A stretch of DNA of 64,000 nucleotides from Catalinimonas niigatensis (lineage in GTDB: Bacteria; Bacteroidota; Bacteroidia; Cytophagales; Cyclobacteriaceae): the NCBI RefSeq assembly GCF_030506285.1, contig NZ_CP119422.1, positions 2,728,001-2,792,000 on the forward strand. The letters are read 5' to 3'. Within the stretch, counting starts at the first letter, position 1. Each line of letters begins with the position of its first letter. This document shows, one piece after another, positions 9,200 to 18,536 of the stretch. Both the position numbers and the translations under genes were made by a program. Below the pieces are notes generated by a model that saw only the letters and a program-made list of their open reading frames with translations, made no database searches and was not told where the DNA came from.

Positions 9200-9619
9200 A
9201 TGGCGACACAAAACATAAAACCAGAAAAGCTTTCAGGCCATGCACAAGTCAGGGAATTTTTAGACCAGCTTGAACACCCATTAAAAGCAGAAATTGAAGA
9301 AGTACGGAGCATTATTCTAGAGGCTGACCCACGGCTTACCGAACACATCAAGTGGAAAGCACCGAGCTTTTGTTTTAATGATGATGACAGAATTACTTTT
9401 AACCTGCACGGCAGGGATTTTTTCAGGCTTATCTTTCATTGTGGTGTAAAAGTAAGAGACAGACAATCAAAAGGCCGCTTGTTTGAAGAGCCTACCGGCC
9501 TTCTGGACTGGGTTGCAGATGACAGGGCTGTAGCAAAATTTACCGATATGGATGATGTTCGTACCAAAAAGGCATCCCTGATGGAAACTGTTAAAATCTG
9601 GCTGGAGCTAGCAGGTTAA
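9200..9619 (+). CDS. DUF1801 (YdhG-like) protein
   Basis: 139 residues. The pattern (helical start with REFLDQLEHPLKAEIEEVR, then HIKWKAPSFCFN and ITFNLHGRDFFRLIFHCG) is that of the DUF1801/YdhG family: small cytosolic proteins with a TBP-like fold, found widely in Bacteroidota and Firmicutes. Function is not established; some relatives are linked to iron or frataxin-like roles. It is a single-gene unit with about 490 bp of non-coding sequence upstream and a 47-bp gap to the ThuA gene on the same strand. Confidence 0.85.
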   Translation: MATQNIKPEKLSGHAQVREFLDQLEHPLKAEIEEVRSIILEADPRLTEHIKWKAPSFCFNDDDRITFNLHGRDFFRLIFHCGVKVRDRQSKGRLFEEPTGLLDWVADDRAVAKFTDMDDVRTKKASLMETVKIWLELAG

Positions 9620-9666
9620 AGAAATAATCTTACAAAAACAGTCTGAAAATAAGCCAGATAAGCAAA

Positions 9667-10560
9667 ATGAAATCTCTCAATACAAAGCTTAGTTCAGGAA
9701 AAAATATGAGTAGAATCATCTCTACCAAATCTATAGCAGCCATTCTCTTTTGTATGCTATTTTATGTTGCTTCGCTTAAGGCGCAAACTCAGTCCGAGTT
9801 CAAGGTCATTGCTTTCTTTACAGCCAAAAACGATCAGGCACATATCAGCTATGTGAAAGAAGCACATATCTGGTTTTCTGAAATGGCTGATAAGCATCAC
9901 TTCGCTTACGATACGACCAGCCACTGGGAGAATATGAACACTAAATTCCTGACGCAGTATCAGGTGGTACTTTTTCTGGATACCCGTCCTGAAGCTGCTG
10001 AGCAGAGAGAAGCATTTCGACAGTACATGGAAAAGGGAGGGGCGTGGATGGGTTTTCACTTTGCCGCCTTTGCGCTCACCCCTTCGGCTTATCCTCAGAA
10101 CTGGGATTGGTACCATAACAAATTTCTGGGTTCTGGACAATACAAAAGCAATACCTGGCGACCTACTTCCGCTGTGCTTCGTGTGGAAGACCGTAAACAC
10201 CCGACCACCCAAAATTTGCCAGAAACCTTTGATTCCTCACCTAACGAATGGTATCGCTGGGAAAAAGACCTGACTCAAAATCCTGACATGCATATCCTGC
10301 TGTCTATTGACCCTACCAGCTTTCCTTTGGGTACAGGCCCCAAACCTCATGAGATCTGGCACAGCGGCTATTATCCGGTAGTGTGGACCAATGCCAAATA
10401 CAGGATGCTGTACGTGAATATGGGACACAATGACATTGATTATGAAAGCGGAACGAATGAAACACTTTCCTATACCTTTAACAATCCCGTTCAAAACCAG
10501 TTAATCATGGATGCTTTGTTATGGCTGGGAAAGGGTGGAAAAGCTGCTTTATCACATTGA
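9667..10560 (+). CDS. Secreted ThuA-domain protein
   Basis: 297 residues, or 284 if translation begins at Met14 (9706), which gives a cleaner signal peptide ending in SLKAQ. The mature part is a ThuA domain (class I amidotransferase-like fold): FKVIAFFTAKND, QVVLFLDTRP, GAWMGFHFAAF and the closing HNDIDYESG...MDALLWLG. Family knowledge: ThuA proteins are involved in sugar or trehalose-related metabolism in some bacteria, but the biochemical activity is poorly defined, and secreted forms are common in polysaccharide-degrading Bacteroidota. The neighbouring GH28 gene fits a sugar-related role, though they are not an obvious operon. Confidence 0.88.
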   Translation: MKSLNTKLSSGKNMSRIISTKSIAAILFCMLFYVASLKAQTQSEFKVIAFFTAKNDQAHISYVKEAHIWFSEMADKHHFAYDTTSHWENMNTKFLTQYQVVLFLDTRPEAAEQREAFRQYMEKGGAWMGFHFAAFALTPSAYPQNWDWYHNKFLGSGQYKSNTWRPTSAVLRVEDRKHPTTQNLPETFDSSPNEWYRWEKDLTQNPDMHILLSIDPTSFPLGTGPKPHEIWHSGYYPVVWTNAKYRMLYVNMGHNDIDYESGTNETLSYTFNNPVQNQLIMDALLWLGKGGKAALSH

Positions 10561-10622
10561 GATAGGTTGTCAAGTCTGCAAAAGAATATGTACACTACAA
10601 TATGCTTTAACCAATTCTCCTG

Positions 10623-11273
10623 ATGCGTACACCTCAAAAATCCTTTATTATCCTGGGCGCACTTCTGGCCTGGTTTGCTGTCATCATGCAATTTGTGTTG
10701 ATGATGGAAAACAGAGTAACCCCTATTCCTGAAACCATAGTAAGATTCTTCAGCTTCTTTACCATCCTGACCAATACACTGATCGCTCTATATTTTACCA
10801 GCATGTGGCTTGGCAGGCATACCAAGCTTAGTCAGCGATTTCAGCGTCCGGGAGTTGTTTCTGCCATTGCCGTATACATCACCGTGGTGGGACTGGTTTA
10901 CCAACTGGTGCTGAGGCAAATCTGGGAGCCTCAGGGCTTACAGAAGTTGGTAGATGAACTGCTGCATTCCGTTAATCCTGTGTACTTTGTGCTGTACTGG
11001 TATTTGTATGAAGAGAAAGCAAAGCTGAAATGGACTCTTATTCCGGGCTGGCTGATCTATCCCTTGCTGTATTTGATGTACATTCTTATCCGGGGAAGTT
11101 TCTCAGGCTTTTACCCTTATCCTTTTGTCAACGTAGCCGAACTGGGCATGCGCCAAGTGCTGCTGAACAGTGTGGGACTGATGTTCGTCTTCATTGGATT
11201 CTGCGCTTTGTACATTGGCATTGGTAAAATACTGACCAGAACTCAAAAGCCGCAAGTCTTCAGAAGTTCATAA
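10623..11273 (+). CDS. Pr6Pr-family integral membrane protein
   Basis: 216 residues with about six hydrophobic segments (roughly 7-27, 38-60, 74-94, 118-130, 142-160 and 180-205). The pattern FFSFFTILTNTLIALYF near the second segment, HSVNPVYFVLYW and the Arg/Gly-rich loop before YPYPFVNV match the Pr6Pr ('six-TM, Pro-rich') membrane protein family, which lacks a known function. There are 62 bp between it and the ThuA gene and 31 bp to the phosphatase gene, so all three might be cotranscribed. No signal cleavage site is apparent. Confidence 0.8.
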   Translation: MRTPQKSFIILGALLAWFAVIMQFVLMMENRVTPIPETIVRFFSFFTILTNTLIALYFTSMWLGRHTKLSQRFQRPGVVSAIAVYITVVGLVYQLVLRQIWEPQGLQKLVDELLHSVNPVYFVLYWYLYEEKAKLKWTLIPGWLIYPLLYLMYILIRGSFSGFYPYPFVNVAELGMRQVLLNSVGLMFVFIGFCALYIGIGKILTRTQKPQVFRSS

Positions 11274-11304
11274 AGTTTTTTATATTTCCATTTGTCAGAT
11301 TTAG

Positions 11305-11631
11305 ATGAAAGAAAAGCTCAACATATTATTTGTTTGCGGCAGAAACAAAAGAAGAAGTAAAACTGCTGAACTTATATTCCGTGACGACACACGATTTTAT
11401 GCCCGTTCGGCAGGATTCAGCCCGAATAGTCCCCATCAGCTAAGCATCAAAGACATTGTTTGGGCTGATACTATTTTTGTGATGGAAGATGCTCATAAAA
11501 GTAGATTAAGAAGAATATACCGAGATCCGGATTTACCATGCACCGAAGTCCTATATATTGAAGATGTATATGAATTCATGGATGAAGAACTAGTGGATTT
11601 GCTTAAGACAGGAGTAAATGAATACTTATGA
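11305..11631 (+). CDS. Short low-molecular-weight protein tyrosine phosphatase-like protein
   Basis: 108 residues, shorter than classic LMW-PTPs (about 150). The N-terminal P-loop FVCGRNKRRSKTAE has the C-x5-R signature with a following Ser, and the DTIFVMEDAHKSRL segment matches the family's second half. A separate group of about 110-residue 'LMW-PTP family' proteins exists in many bacteria, so this is probably full length. The aspartate general acid normally found in a C-terminal DP loop is not certain; DPDLP at about 74 is one candidate. It would act in the cytosol on phosphotyrosine or another phospho-ester. Confidence 0.82.
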   Translation: MKEKLNILFVCGRNKRRSKTAELIFRDDTRFYARSAGFSPNSPHQLSIKDIVWADTIFVMEDAHKSRLRRIYRDPDLPCTEVLYIEDVYEFMDEELVDLLKTGVNEYL

Positions 11632-11740
11632 AGTGATGAAGGAACAAGAGAAGCATATTGTGAAACGCAATGTACATACTGCCCATTTGGCTGGGGATTT
11701 ACCTATTGAATGTGCAGATTTGAGAGGTATTTTCTGCTGA
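11618..11740 (+). CDS. Possible 40-residue leftover frame after the phosphatase gene
   Basis: An ATG at 11618 overlaps the phosphatase stop by 14 bases and opens a 40-codon frame ending at TGA 11738-11740. The product is polar (MNTYEVMKEQEKHIVKRNVH at the start). No family is recognised. It may be a truncated gene or chance. Confidence 0.2.
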   Translation: MNTYEVMKEQEKHIVKRNVHTAHLAGDLPIECADLRGIFC

Positions 11741-11785
11741 CAGCCCATATATCTCTGTTATGTATTATCTTTAATAAGCTAAAAA

Positions 11786-13114
11786 ATGAGATACATCTTT
11801 TTATTCATGCTCTGTATTTGGGCATTTGCACAACATGCCTATGCACAAGTAAAGCAAGAGGAGCTTTTCCCGGATGGAACGCCAATCCCTGAGTGGTTTT
11901 TGAATCCAACCAAAGTGAGCCTGGACGAACTCGGTACTCCTTATATCCTTACCGACCATGAAGTACTGAACGACAGTACTGTTCTGCAAACGGAGAGGAT
12001 TCAAAAGGTCATTGACAAAGCCCACAGTCAGGGCGGCGGCGTGGTGATCATTCCCAAAGGTACATTTATGAGTGGTGCTCTGTTTTTCAAGCCCAATACC
12101 CATCTGCATGTCGCAGAAGGGGCGGTCTTAAAAGGCTCCGACAATATCGCCCACTATCCTAAAATGCCTTCCCGGATGGAAGGACAGAGCTTGGAGTACT
12201 TCCCGGCCCTGGTCAATGCCTATGGCGTAGATGGTTTTACGATATCGGGCAAAGGCACTATAGATGGGAACGGCCTTAAATTCTGGGAAGCTTTCTGGCA
12301 AAGGAGAGAAGAAGATCCTGAATGTACCAATCTGGAAGTCTCCCGTCCTCGTCTGGTCTTTATATGGGATAGCGATAATGTACAGGTACAGGATGTCAAA
12401 TTGCACAATGCAGGCTTCTGGACCAGCCACTATTACCAGTGCAACAATGTAAAAATCCTGGATCTGCACATATACTCTCCCCACGAGCCGGTCAAAGCGC
12501 CCAGTACCGATGCCATTGATCTGGATGTCTGTTCCAATGTGTTAATCAAGGGCTGTTATATGTCGGTGAATGACGATGCCATTGCCTTGAAGGGTGGAAA
12601 AGGCCCCTGGGCAGATACCGCTTCCGACAATGGAGAAAATACCAATATCATCATTGAAGACTGTGAGTTTGGCTTTTGTCACTCGGCACTGACCTGCGGC
12701 AGTGAATCTATTCACAACAAAAATATTCTGATGCGCAATTGCTACGTCAATGAAGCCAGAAGGCTCTTATGGCTGAAGATGCGGCCTGATACACCGCAGA
12801 AATACGAATACATCACGGTAGAAAATATCAAAGGACAGGCCTACAGCATGATCTATGTAAAGCCCTGGACACAGTTTTTTGATTTGAAAGGCCGTAAAGA
12901 AGTGCCTTTGTCTTATTCTGAAAACATCACCATGAGAAACATTGATCTTGACTGTGAGATATTTTTTGACATTGCCACTACAGAATATGATAAACTTTCA
13001 GACTTCACTTTCAGGAACCTGGATATAGAAGCTGAAAACGCTACCTACGACAAAAGTCTGATACAGGACCTGACGATGGATAATGTAAAAGTGAACGGAG
13101 ATCTCATTAAGTAA
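11786..13114 (+). CDS. Secreted GH28 polygalacturonase-like glycoside hydrolase
   Basis: 442 residues with a signal peptide (about 1-20, ending AYAQ). The mature protein is a right-handed beta helix of glycoside hydrolase family 28. Visible catalytic blocks are STDAIDLDVCSN (NTDG-like), VNDDAIALKGG (the DD pair), CHSALTCGSES (GHG-like region) and RLLWLKMRPD (RIK-like, with L-K). Family knowledge: GH28 enzymes hydrolyse galacturonan or rhamnogalacturonan backbones with inversion. The G-H-G and R-I-K blocks differ from plant-type consensus, as is common in bacterial members, so the exact substrate is open. No SusC/SusD genes lie beside it, so this is not a typical polysaccharide utilisation locus. 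Confidence 0.9.
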   Translation: MRYIFLFMLCIWAFAQHAYAQVKQEELFPDGTPIPEWFLNPTKVSLDELGTPYILTDHEVLNDSTVLQTERIQKVIDKAHSQGGGVVIIPKGTFMSGALFFKPNTHLHVAEGAVLKGSDNIAHYPKMPSRMEGQSLEYFPALVNAYGVDGFTISGKGTIDGNGLKFWEAFWQRREEDPECTNLEVSRPRLVFIWDSDNVQVQDVKLHNAGFWTSHYYQCNNVKILDLHIYSPHEPVKAPSTDAIDLDVCSNVLIKGCYMSVNDDAIALKGGKGPWADTASDNGENTNIIIEDCEFGFCHSALTCGSESIHNKNILMRNCYVNEARRLLWLKMRPDTPQKYEYITVENIKGQAYSMIYVKPWTQFFDLKGRKEVPLSYSENITMRNIDLDCEIFFDIATTEYDKLSDFTFRNLDIEAENATYDKSLIQDLTMDNVKVNGDLIK

Positions 13115-13173
13115 AAGCTCATAGGAAATACACAGAACTTGTTAGCAAGCCATGCTGATGGTACTGCAATAGC

Positions 13174-14163
13174 TTATTCACCTTGTTCCTGAGGTGCCGG
13201 ATCAAAAGTATAAAACGCATAAGTAGTCGTCCATTGAAATGTTTCTCCTGGCTGGGCTTTGACGAGGGTGTAAGGCTCAGGACAAGCCGTATTGACTGAC
13301 GCCCAGTAGACCAGCTTCAGCAGTGGCTGATCAGAGGTGATCTTTACACCTGCACCCGTCTTTCGGTTTTCAATATTGATGTGGTAATCCTCTGCATCAT
13401 CGCTAAAACCTTCAATGCCCGGAGTGTACACATTTTCTCCCTTTTGCAGCTTTCGGCTATATATCAATTGATCTCCCTTTACAGCGATAAGGTCTCCAAA
13501 TCCTTGCCCTTCCGCTGTAATGGAGTAGGGAAATTTAGTCACAATATTAGGTCCGGTAGGTTCCCCATCAATGGTAAAGAAATTATGGTTGTAGACTGCA
13601 GTTTCTATAGGCTGCTCACCGGTATTTTTGAGACTGTGCTCCAATATGAGTTCCGCTTTTCCAGGGCGAATACGGACAGTCTTGGTATACACATAGGCAT
13701 AGCCTTCCTCACTATTTAACACTTGTACAAAGCTTATCCGGTCGGCTTTCTTCTCTACCTTCCACTTGCCGGGATTGACGATCTCATAGGTTTTGTAAAA
13801 CTGATAAGGTTCTTCATCGGGTTTACGGAGCATACCTACCCCTAGGGTCAGGAAAGAATCACCAGCTTCTGCTTCTTCGTAACCTATAGGCGAAAAGGCC
13901 TCTACCGGTCCGGTAATGGCATCATGGGCTAGTGGATCATGTTCCCGCCAGGGACCGAAGTATTGGTGCCCTTCATATTCCAGACTGCTGATTACTCCTG
14001 ACCAGTCAAAACGAGTGCTACGGTAATAGCCATTTTTCGCGTCAGGTAAATAAAGCTTAACCTTGAGCTGTCTATTGGCAATCTCCGCTTCAGGATAATT
14101 CGTCTGAGCAAAGGCAAACATGTTCAACACAAAAAAACAGGCGAAAGTCAGTTGCAATCTCAT
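13174..14163 (-). CDS. Secreted protein with galactose-mutarotase-like fold
   Basis: 329 residues with a signal peptide (about 1-19, ending AFAQ). The mature part is beta rich, with features of aldose-1-epimerase-like sandwich domains: FDWSGVISSLEYEG near the N-terminus, an alternating pattern of strands, YNHNFFTIDG in the middle (His-containing motif as in mutarotase active sites) and YTLVKAQPGETFQWT near the end. Proteins of this type occur in Cytophagales and Planctomycetes near carbohydrate enzymes, usually as hypothetical proteins. It is convergent with the GH28 gene, with a 59-bp gap, which supports a sugar role. True epimerase activity is not shown. Confidence 0.7.
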   Translation of the reverse strand: MRLQLTFACFFVLNMFAFAQTNYPEAEIANRQLKVKLYLPDAKNGYYRSTRFDWSGVISSLEYEGHQYFGPWREHDPLAHDAITGPVEAFSPIGYEEAEAGDSFLTLGVGMLRKPDEEPYQFYKTYEIVNPGKWKVEKKADRISFVQVLNSEEGYAYVYTKTVRIRPGKAELILEHSLKNTGEQPIETAVYNHNFFTIDGEPTGPNIVTKFPYSITAEGQGFGDLIAVKGDQLIYSRKLQKGENVYTPGIEGFSDDAEDYHINIENRKTGAGVKITSDQPLLKLVYWASVNTACPEPYTLVKAQPGETFQWTTTYAFYTFDPAPQEQGE

Positions 14164-14283
14164 AGGTTGTAAATCATGATGGTATGACTAAGATAGCTTT
14201 GTTTTTTCAACAACTGCAAGAAACAGCTCTTTTGCATACGCATGTTTTGCTACAGACAATGAAAATGTCATATCTTAACGGGT

Positions 14284-14871
14284 ATGGAGCTTAAAGAAGG
14301 AATCAAAACCTTTCATGCCAGCACACGACAAGCCTGGCGACAGTGGCTGGAAGAAAATCACGCAACCGAAAAATCAGTCTGGCTCATCATTTACAAAAAA
14401 GAGAGCGGCGTACCGAGCGTTTATTACCCCGAAGCAGTGGAAGAAGCCCTATGTTTTGGCTGGATAGACAGCAAAGCCAACAAAAGGGATGCACAAAGTT
14501 ATTATCTGTACTTCGCGCAGCGAAAGCCAAAAAGTAAGTGGAGTAAAGTCAACAAAGTCAAGGTGGAGAAGTTGCTGCAACAAGGGCTGATGGCTCCGGC
14601 GGGATTGGAAACGATAGAACTTGCTCAGCGCAACGGCAGTTGGACAGCCCTGGATGAAGTAGAAAAGCTGATGGTTCCCGATGATCTTCAGCTTGCCTTT
14701 GATAAAAATAAGATGGCCTATGAAAACTGGCAGAAATTCCCTCCCTCTACCAGAAGAGGCATACTGGAATGGATACTGAATGCCAAGAGGCCGGAAACCC
14801 GACAAAAGCGCATTGAGGAAACCTTAGCTCAGGCAGCACGAAACATCAGAGCCAATCAGTATAGGCAGTAG
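14284..14871 (+). CDS. YdeI/OmpD-associated family protein
   Basis: 195 residues. The N-terminal half has the YdeI pattern (FHASTRQAWRQWLEENHA, VWLIIYKKESG, EEALCFGWIDSK and YYLYFAQRKPKSKWSKVN), and the C-terminal half holds the conserved YENWQKFPPSTRRGILEWI motif. Family knowledge: YdeI-like proteins are small cytosolic proteins linked in enterobacteria to stress or antimicrobial-peptide resistance; the molecular role is not settled. Single gene, with a short leader; the minus-strand mutarotase-like gene is divergent. Confidence 0.88.
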   Translation: MELKEGIKTFHASTRQAWRQWLEENHATEKSVWLIIYKKESGVPSVYYPEAVEEALCFGWIDSKANKRDAQSYYLYFAQRKPKSKWSKVNKVKVEKLLQQGLMAPAGLETIELAQRNGSWTALDEVEKLMVPDDLQLAFDKNKMAYENWQKFPPSTRRGILEWILNAKRPETRQKRIEETLAQAARNIRANQYRQ

Positions 14872-15008
14872 TAAGTTTAAGAGAAATATAAAAATGAACT
14901 ATGATTTATTTATCTTGTATGTTCATTAAAATTTAAGCGATAAGTTAGGCAAACATGGTAAAAGATTGTAAGTATATTGTAGTAAGAGAAAAGTAAATGA
15001 ACTAGAGC

Positions 15009-15236
15009 ATGAGTGTAATTAATGTGAATATACCGGATCATCTTCAAATCAATGATTTTGAGATAAAGATGATTATTGCTTCCAGGTTGTTTGAAGAAGG
15101 AAAACTATCTTCAGGACAGGCGGCTGAAATTGTAGGATTATCAAAAAGAGCATTTTTGGAATTGGTGGGCAAGTATGGTGTTTCGGTATTTGCTTATACC
15201 TATGAAGAGTTAGATGAAGATTTGAAAAATGTCTAA
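15009..15236 (+). CDS. UPF0175-family antitoxin
   Basis: 75 residues. It has a helix-turn-helix-like core (MIIASRLFEEGKLSSGQAAE followed by IVGLSKRAFLELVGKYGV) and the ending YTYEELDEDL, as in the UPF0175 family. Family knowledge: UPF0175 proteins pair with DUF3368 PIN-like toxins. The stop overlaps the start of the next gene by 8 bp (ATG 15229), the coupling expected of a toxin-antitoxin operon with the antitoxin first. Confidence 0.88.
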   Translation: MSVINVNIPDHLQINDFEIKMIIASRLFEEGKLSSGQAAEIVGLSKRAFLELVGKYGVSVFAYTYEELDEDLKNV

Positions 15237-15690
15237 TCAGATTATTATTGCTGATACAAGTTGTCTGATTGGTTTGAAGAACATCAACCAAATAGGTTTA
15301 CTCAAACAACTTTATGATAAGATTACAATTACCAATGAGATAAGAGATGAATTTAGTGAAGTACTGCCCGAATGGATTGTTGTAGAAAATGTGACTGACA
15401 GGGTCAGGCTGTCCATACTTGAGTTGGAATTGGATAAAGGTGAAGCTAGTGCAATCGCATTGGCTCTTGAAAATAGTAACAGCTTACTGATTATAGATGA
15501 AGGTAAAGGGCGAAGAGTAGCTGCCAGATTAGGAATAAAAAAGATAGGAACTTTAGGCGTATTCATACAAGCAAAAGAGAAAGGTATAGTCACTCAAATT
15601 GAACCTTTGATCCGTAATTTGAAAAAGGTAGATTTTAGAATATCTGATAAGCTTGTCGAGGGTATTTTGAAAAGAGTAGGAGAAAGATAG
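15229..15690 (+). CDS. DUF3368 PIN-like toxin
   Basis: 153 residues. PIN-like acidic residues are in place: IIIADTSCLIGL (D), the LDKGEASAIALA block (E) and LLIIDEGKGRRVA (D), followed by IGTLGVFIQAKEKG. This is the DUF3368 pattern, a PIN-domain RNase toxin group. The key acidic residues are present and the frame is intact, so the module looks functional. The gene pair stands alone in a region of single genes, as is usual for mobile TA modules. Confidence 0.88.
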   Translation: MSNQIIIADTSCLIGLKNINQIGLLKQLYDKITITNEIRDEFSEVLPEWIVVENVTDRVRLSILELELDKGEASAIALALENSNSLLIIDEGKGRRVAARLGIKKIGTLGVFIQAKEKGIVTQIEPLIRNLKKVDFRISDKLVEGILKRVGER

Positions 15691-15775
15691 GTATATACAG
15701 GAGATTTGTTCAATGCCTATCAGACCCTTTCTGGAATTTCAAACTATTAGATGTTCTCACCACACTATTCCGAAA

Positions 15776-16258
15776 TTAATCATGTAGCTCTAAAAGTCGT
15801 ATAAGGATCAGCAATTGTCCGGTATGGTAAGAAGTATGTTCTATCACCAGCAGGGCTTCGCGCAGCAAAGTCTGCCCGGAACCGTGGGGAAAAGGAGTAA
15901 AAAGATCATTGTTGGTATCCAAAATAAGATCGCAAAGCTGCTGCCTTTCCTCAAAATAGTCCTCTATCAATTGTTTCCATTCCTGCTCATCAAGAGGTGC
16001 CTGCTGTTCAGGCCAGTAGCCCTCCGGCCATTCGGGCGACTCATAGTCCGGGTTGCGGAAAAATTCCAGAATATCGTGCTGGGCCAGCCGGATATGGTAA
16101 AACTGCTGATACAATGAATAAGGCAGTCCATGAGGTTTGATGCCCAGTTGATTGAAAGGAATCTCTTTGAGCATATGCTTGAGCGGCATGTAGGCTTGCC
16201 CGCCTTGCAAGTGCTTGACTACTTGCTCCCGTAATTGTATATCGGATTGTGTATTCAT
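15776..16258 (-). CDS. DinB-family protein
   Basis: 160 residues. Four-helix DinB-like pattern with the metal-binding histidines expected at the helix positions: YQQFYHIRLAQHDILEFF (His), and HTSYHTGQLLILIRLL near the C-terminus (two His). A run of acidic/Pro residues around 70-90 forms the loop DYESPEWPEGYWPEQ typical for a Bacteroidota branch. Family knowledge: DinB/YfiT proteins bind a divalent metal, some being thiol-dependent transferases; many are DNA-damage inducible but few have a known substrate. Confidence 0.85.
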   Translation of the reverse strand: MNTQSDIQLREQVVKHLQGGQAYMPLKHMLKEIPFNQLGIKPHGLPYSLYQQFYHIRLAQHDILEFFRNPDYESPEWPEGYWPEQQAPLDEQEWKQLIEDYFEERQQLCDLILDTNNDLFTPFPHGSGQTLLREALLVIEHTSYHTGQLLILIRLLELHD

Positions 16259-16445
16259 GTAATGCTTACTTTTGAAGATGTATACTCAAAACGTGAAACA
16301 GTCGGGGGAGTTTGGCAATCTATGGTTTTTTTGTATACACATTCAAGGCAGGGCTTTTCCCGCAACACTATTTTTAGAATAATGCTTAGCGCTGCTCATC
16401 TCTCTTGAAAATCCTTTTATATTGGATGTAGTAAAGTAAACGATT

Positions 16446-18437
16446 ATGCAACTCAGCTCTTTTCTTTCATTAAGCCTCTGTTTATTGCTACTATCAGGAC
16501 AGCTTTCCCGGGCACAATCTTCTGAGGCTAAAGTCATCATTAAAGACACCACGCATTTCAGTGAGGTGTTTGATGAAAGTCGTCACTATAGATTGATCCT
16601 GCCACCCGATTACTACGAACATCCCAATCGTAAATATCCGGTGATCTATTTCTTTCATGGCTACGGAGGGCGCTATAACGGTCCGGCGGATGGAGAACGC
16701 TCTGTTTCGGCGGAAGCCCGCTATTATGACGAGTTTAATGGCAACATTGCTCGTACCGGCCCTGACTCTCTGGATAATTTTGCGGCTTATGTAAGTAAAC
16801 ATGATGTGATTGTCGCCAAATGGGATGGCTATGTAGCCAATCAGTATCCACGCCCTTATGACATTGGCCCGGTCAAAGAAGACAAACAATTTATTGACTA
16901 TTTTCCTGAATTTGTACGCTATGTGGATGCGCACTACCGTACCATTCCCAGCCGTGAAGGCAGGGCGGTATCAGGTTTGAGTATGGGAGGCTTTATGTCT
17001 ATGTTTGTAGCTTCCAAGTATCCTCACCTTATCAGCAGTGCTTCTTTCTTTTGCCCTTCTTCCGCTTTTATCATCGGCCCCAAAGCCTTACAGGCTTATA
17101 CCTCTTTTGAAGAGATGGGAAAGAATTATGTTGGCCTGCCCATCAGAATGCATATTGGCGCTAAAGATTTCCTGCGGCAGCATGACCTTGGTCTGGATCA
17201 GGCATTCAAGACCCTGGAGTTGTATTACGAAAGCTGGCATTACGGTGTCAATTATTTCAATGGATTTCACAATACGGTCAACATTGAAGGGCAATTTGAT
17301 TTTCATATGAAAAACTTCCGCCGACCCATACCTAAGCCGGAACAGTGGTATCACATTGATGTGTATCCGAATTTTGAGGTGTGGAATTATGTGCTTAAAA
17401 GTAATCGCACAAGTGTAGGTTATACACTGCTGGAAGCAGTAAGCCAAGAAGGCTTTAAAGTGCAAACGAAGCAGTGGCTGCCTGATGGGCCTGCTGTTCC
17501 TAGCCTCAGCTTTGAACTTACCACAGATGGTTTGTATGCTCCCAATACGATTTATCAGGTGATGAGACTGGATGTTCCGAAACAAAAAATAAGTAAGCAG
17601 GAAGTACAAACAGATGCTGAAGGAAGATTGCGTCTGCAATGGCAGGGTGACCAAACCGATATAGGCATTTACCAGCAGGGCGACTCCGGCTATATCTCTA
17701 TGGCGAACTACAACTTAGACACGGATATGCCGACCGCCTGGAAAGAAATCAGGCTCACGCCCCTGCTTTGGAACAAGGGAGGTAAAGCTGTGGATTCCAT
17801 TCAGGCAGAACTAATCGCTCAGGATGAAGACATTGAAGTGTTGAGCAGTCAGCAAACGATTGGAAACATAGCACGGGGAGCCCTGTATCAGCAAACTTCC
17901 TTTAGTCTCCGTTCCAGAAATCCGAAACTAGACAGGGCAAAGCTCAAATTGGTATTGCAGTATGCCGACAAGAAAGAGCAGTTTCTGCTGGAAGTGCCTT
18001 TCTACACGCCTGAAGCGGAACTGGAAAATTTTGCCATTGCGGATGGTGGCAGGTTCTCCTTAGAAGTGGAAGGAAATACTCTGCTGGGCAAAGGAAACGC
18101 TGATGGCAAAGCCAATCCGGGAGAATGGATCAGCATACTGGCTCAATCTGATCTTGATACCACTTATTGGTACGGACTTAAACTTTTTACCACTGACCCT
18201 TATGTAGACTGGCAGAACAGAAAATTGAAATACTTCTCCAGAAATGACTGGTCGGGTACCCAGCGGCCTGCTTCAGAACTGTACATCAGCCCTGACTGCC
18301 CTGATGGCCATAAGATTACACTTTATGGTATTTATGATTTTCCCAAGGCAGGAAACATCCCACGCGATAATCAGGGAGCGCTTTCTTTCATCCATGAGAC
18401 CAGACGTGTTTCTTTTACAGTAGAAGTCAGAAAATAA
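16446..18437 (+). CDS. Large secreted esterase (esterase D-like alpha/beta hydrolase plus C-terminal region)
   Basis: 663 residues with a signal peptide (about 1-23, ending SRAQ). Residues about 35-310 are an alpha/beta hydrolase of the putative esterase (D) family: IYFFHGYGGRYNGP (oxyanion region), VSGLSMGGFMSMFVASKYP (nucleophile Ser in G-L-S-M-G), an Asp region GAKDF and a terminal His region near HNTVN or FDFHMKNF. Family relatives include feruloyl and acetyl-xylan esterases. The C-terminal about 350 residues are beta rich with no clear family, partly recurring Ig-like patterns. A role in deacylating plant or algal polysaccharide would fit the nearby GH28 gene (inference). No operon partner is visible. 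Confidence 0.82.
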   Translation: MQLSSFLSLSLCLLLLSGQLSRAQSSEAKVIIKDTTHFSEVFDESRHYRLILPPDYYEHPNRKYPVIYFFHGYGGRYNGPADGERSVSAEARYYDEFNGNIARTGPDSLDNFAAYVSKHDVIVAKWDGYVANQYPRPYDIGPVKEDKQFIDYFPEFVRYVDAHYRTIPSREGRAVSGLSMGGFMSMFVASKYPHLISSASFFCPSSAFIIGPKALQAYTSFEEMGKNYVGLPIRMHIGAKDFLRQHDLGLDQAFKTLELYYESWHYGVNYFNGFHNTVNIEGQFDFHMKNFRRPIPKPEQWYHIDVYPNFEVWNYVLKSNRTSVGYTLLEAVSQEGFKVQTKQWLPDGPAVPSLSFELTTDGLYAPNTIYQVMRLDVPKQKISKQEVQTDAEGRLRLQWQGDQTDIGIYQQGDSGYISMANYNLDTDMPTAWKEIRLTPLLWNKGGKAVDSIQAELIAQDEDIEVLSSQQTIGNIARGALYQQTSFSLRSRNPKLDRAKLKLVLQYADKKEQFLLEVPFYTPEAELENFAIADGGRFSLEVEGNTLLGKGNADGKANPGEWISILAQSDLDTTYWYGLKLFTTDPYVDWQNRKLKYFSRNDWSGTQRPASELYISPDCPDGHKITLYGIYDFPKAGNIPRDNQGALSFIHETRRVSFTVEVRK

Positions 18438-18536
18438 GGAGAGCGCTTAGTTTGTATGGGATATGAGAAATGAAGTATCTATATTGAAATTCGGACCACC
18501 AATGAATCAGCATAACAAAAAATTTAAAAGCAGGAG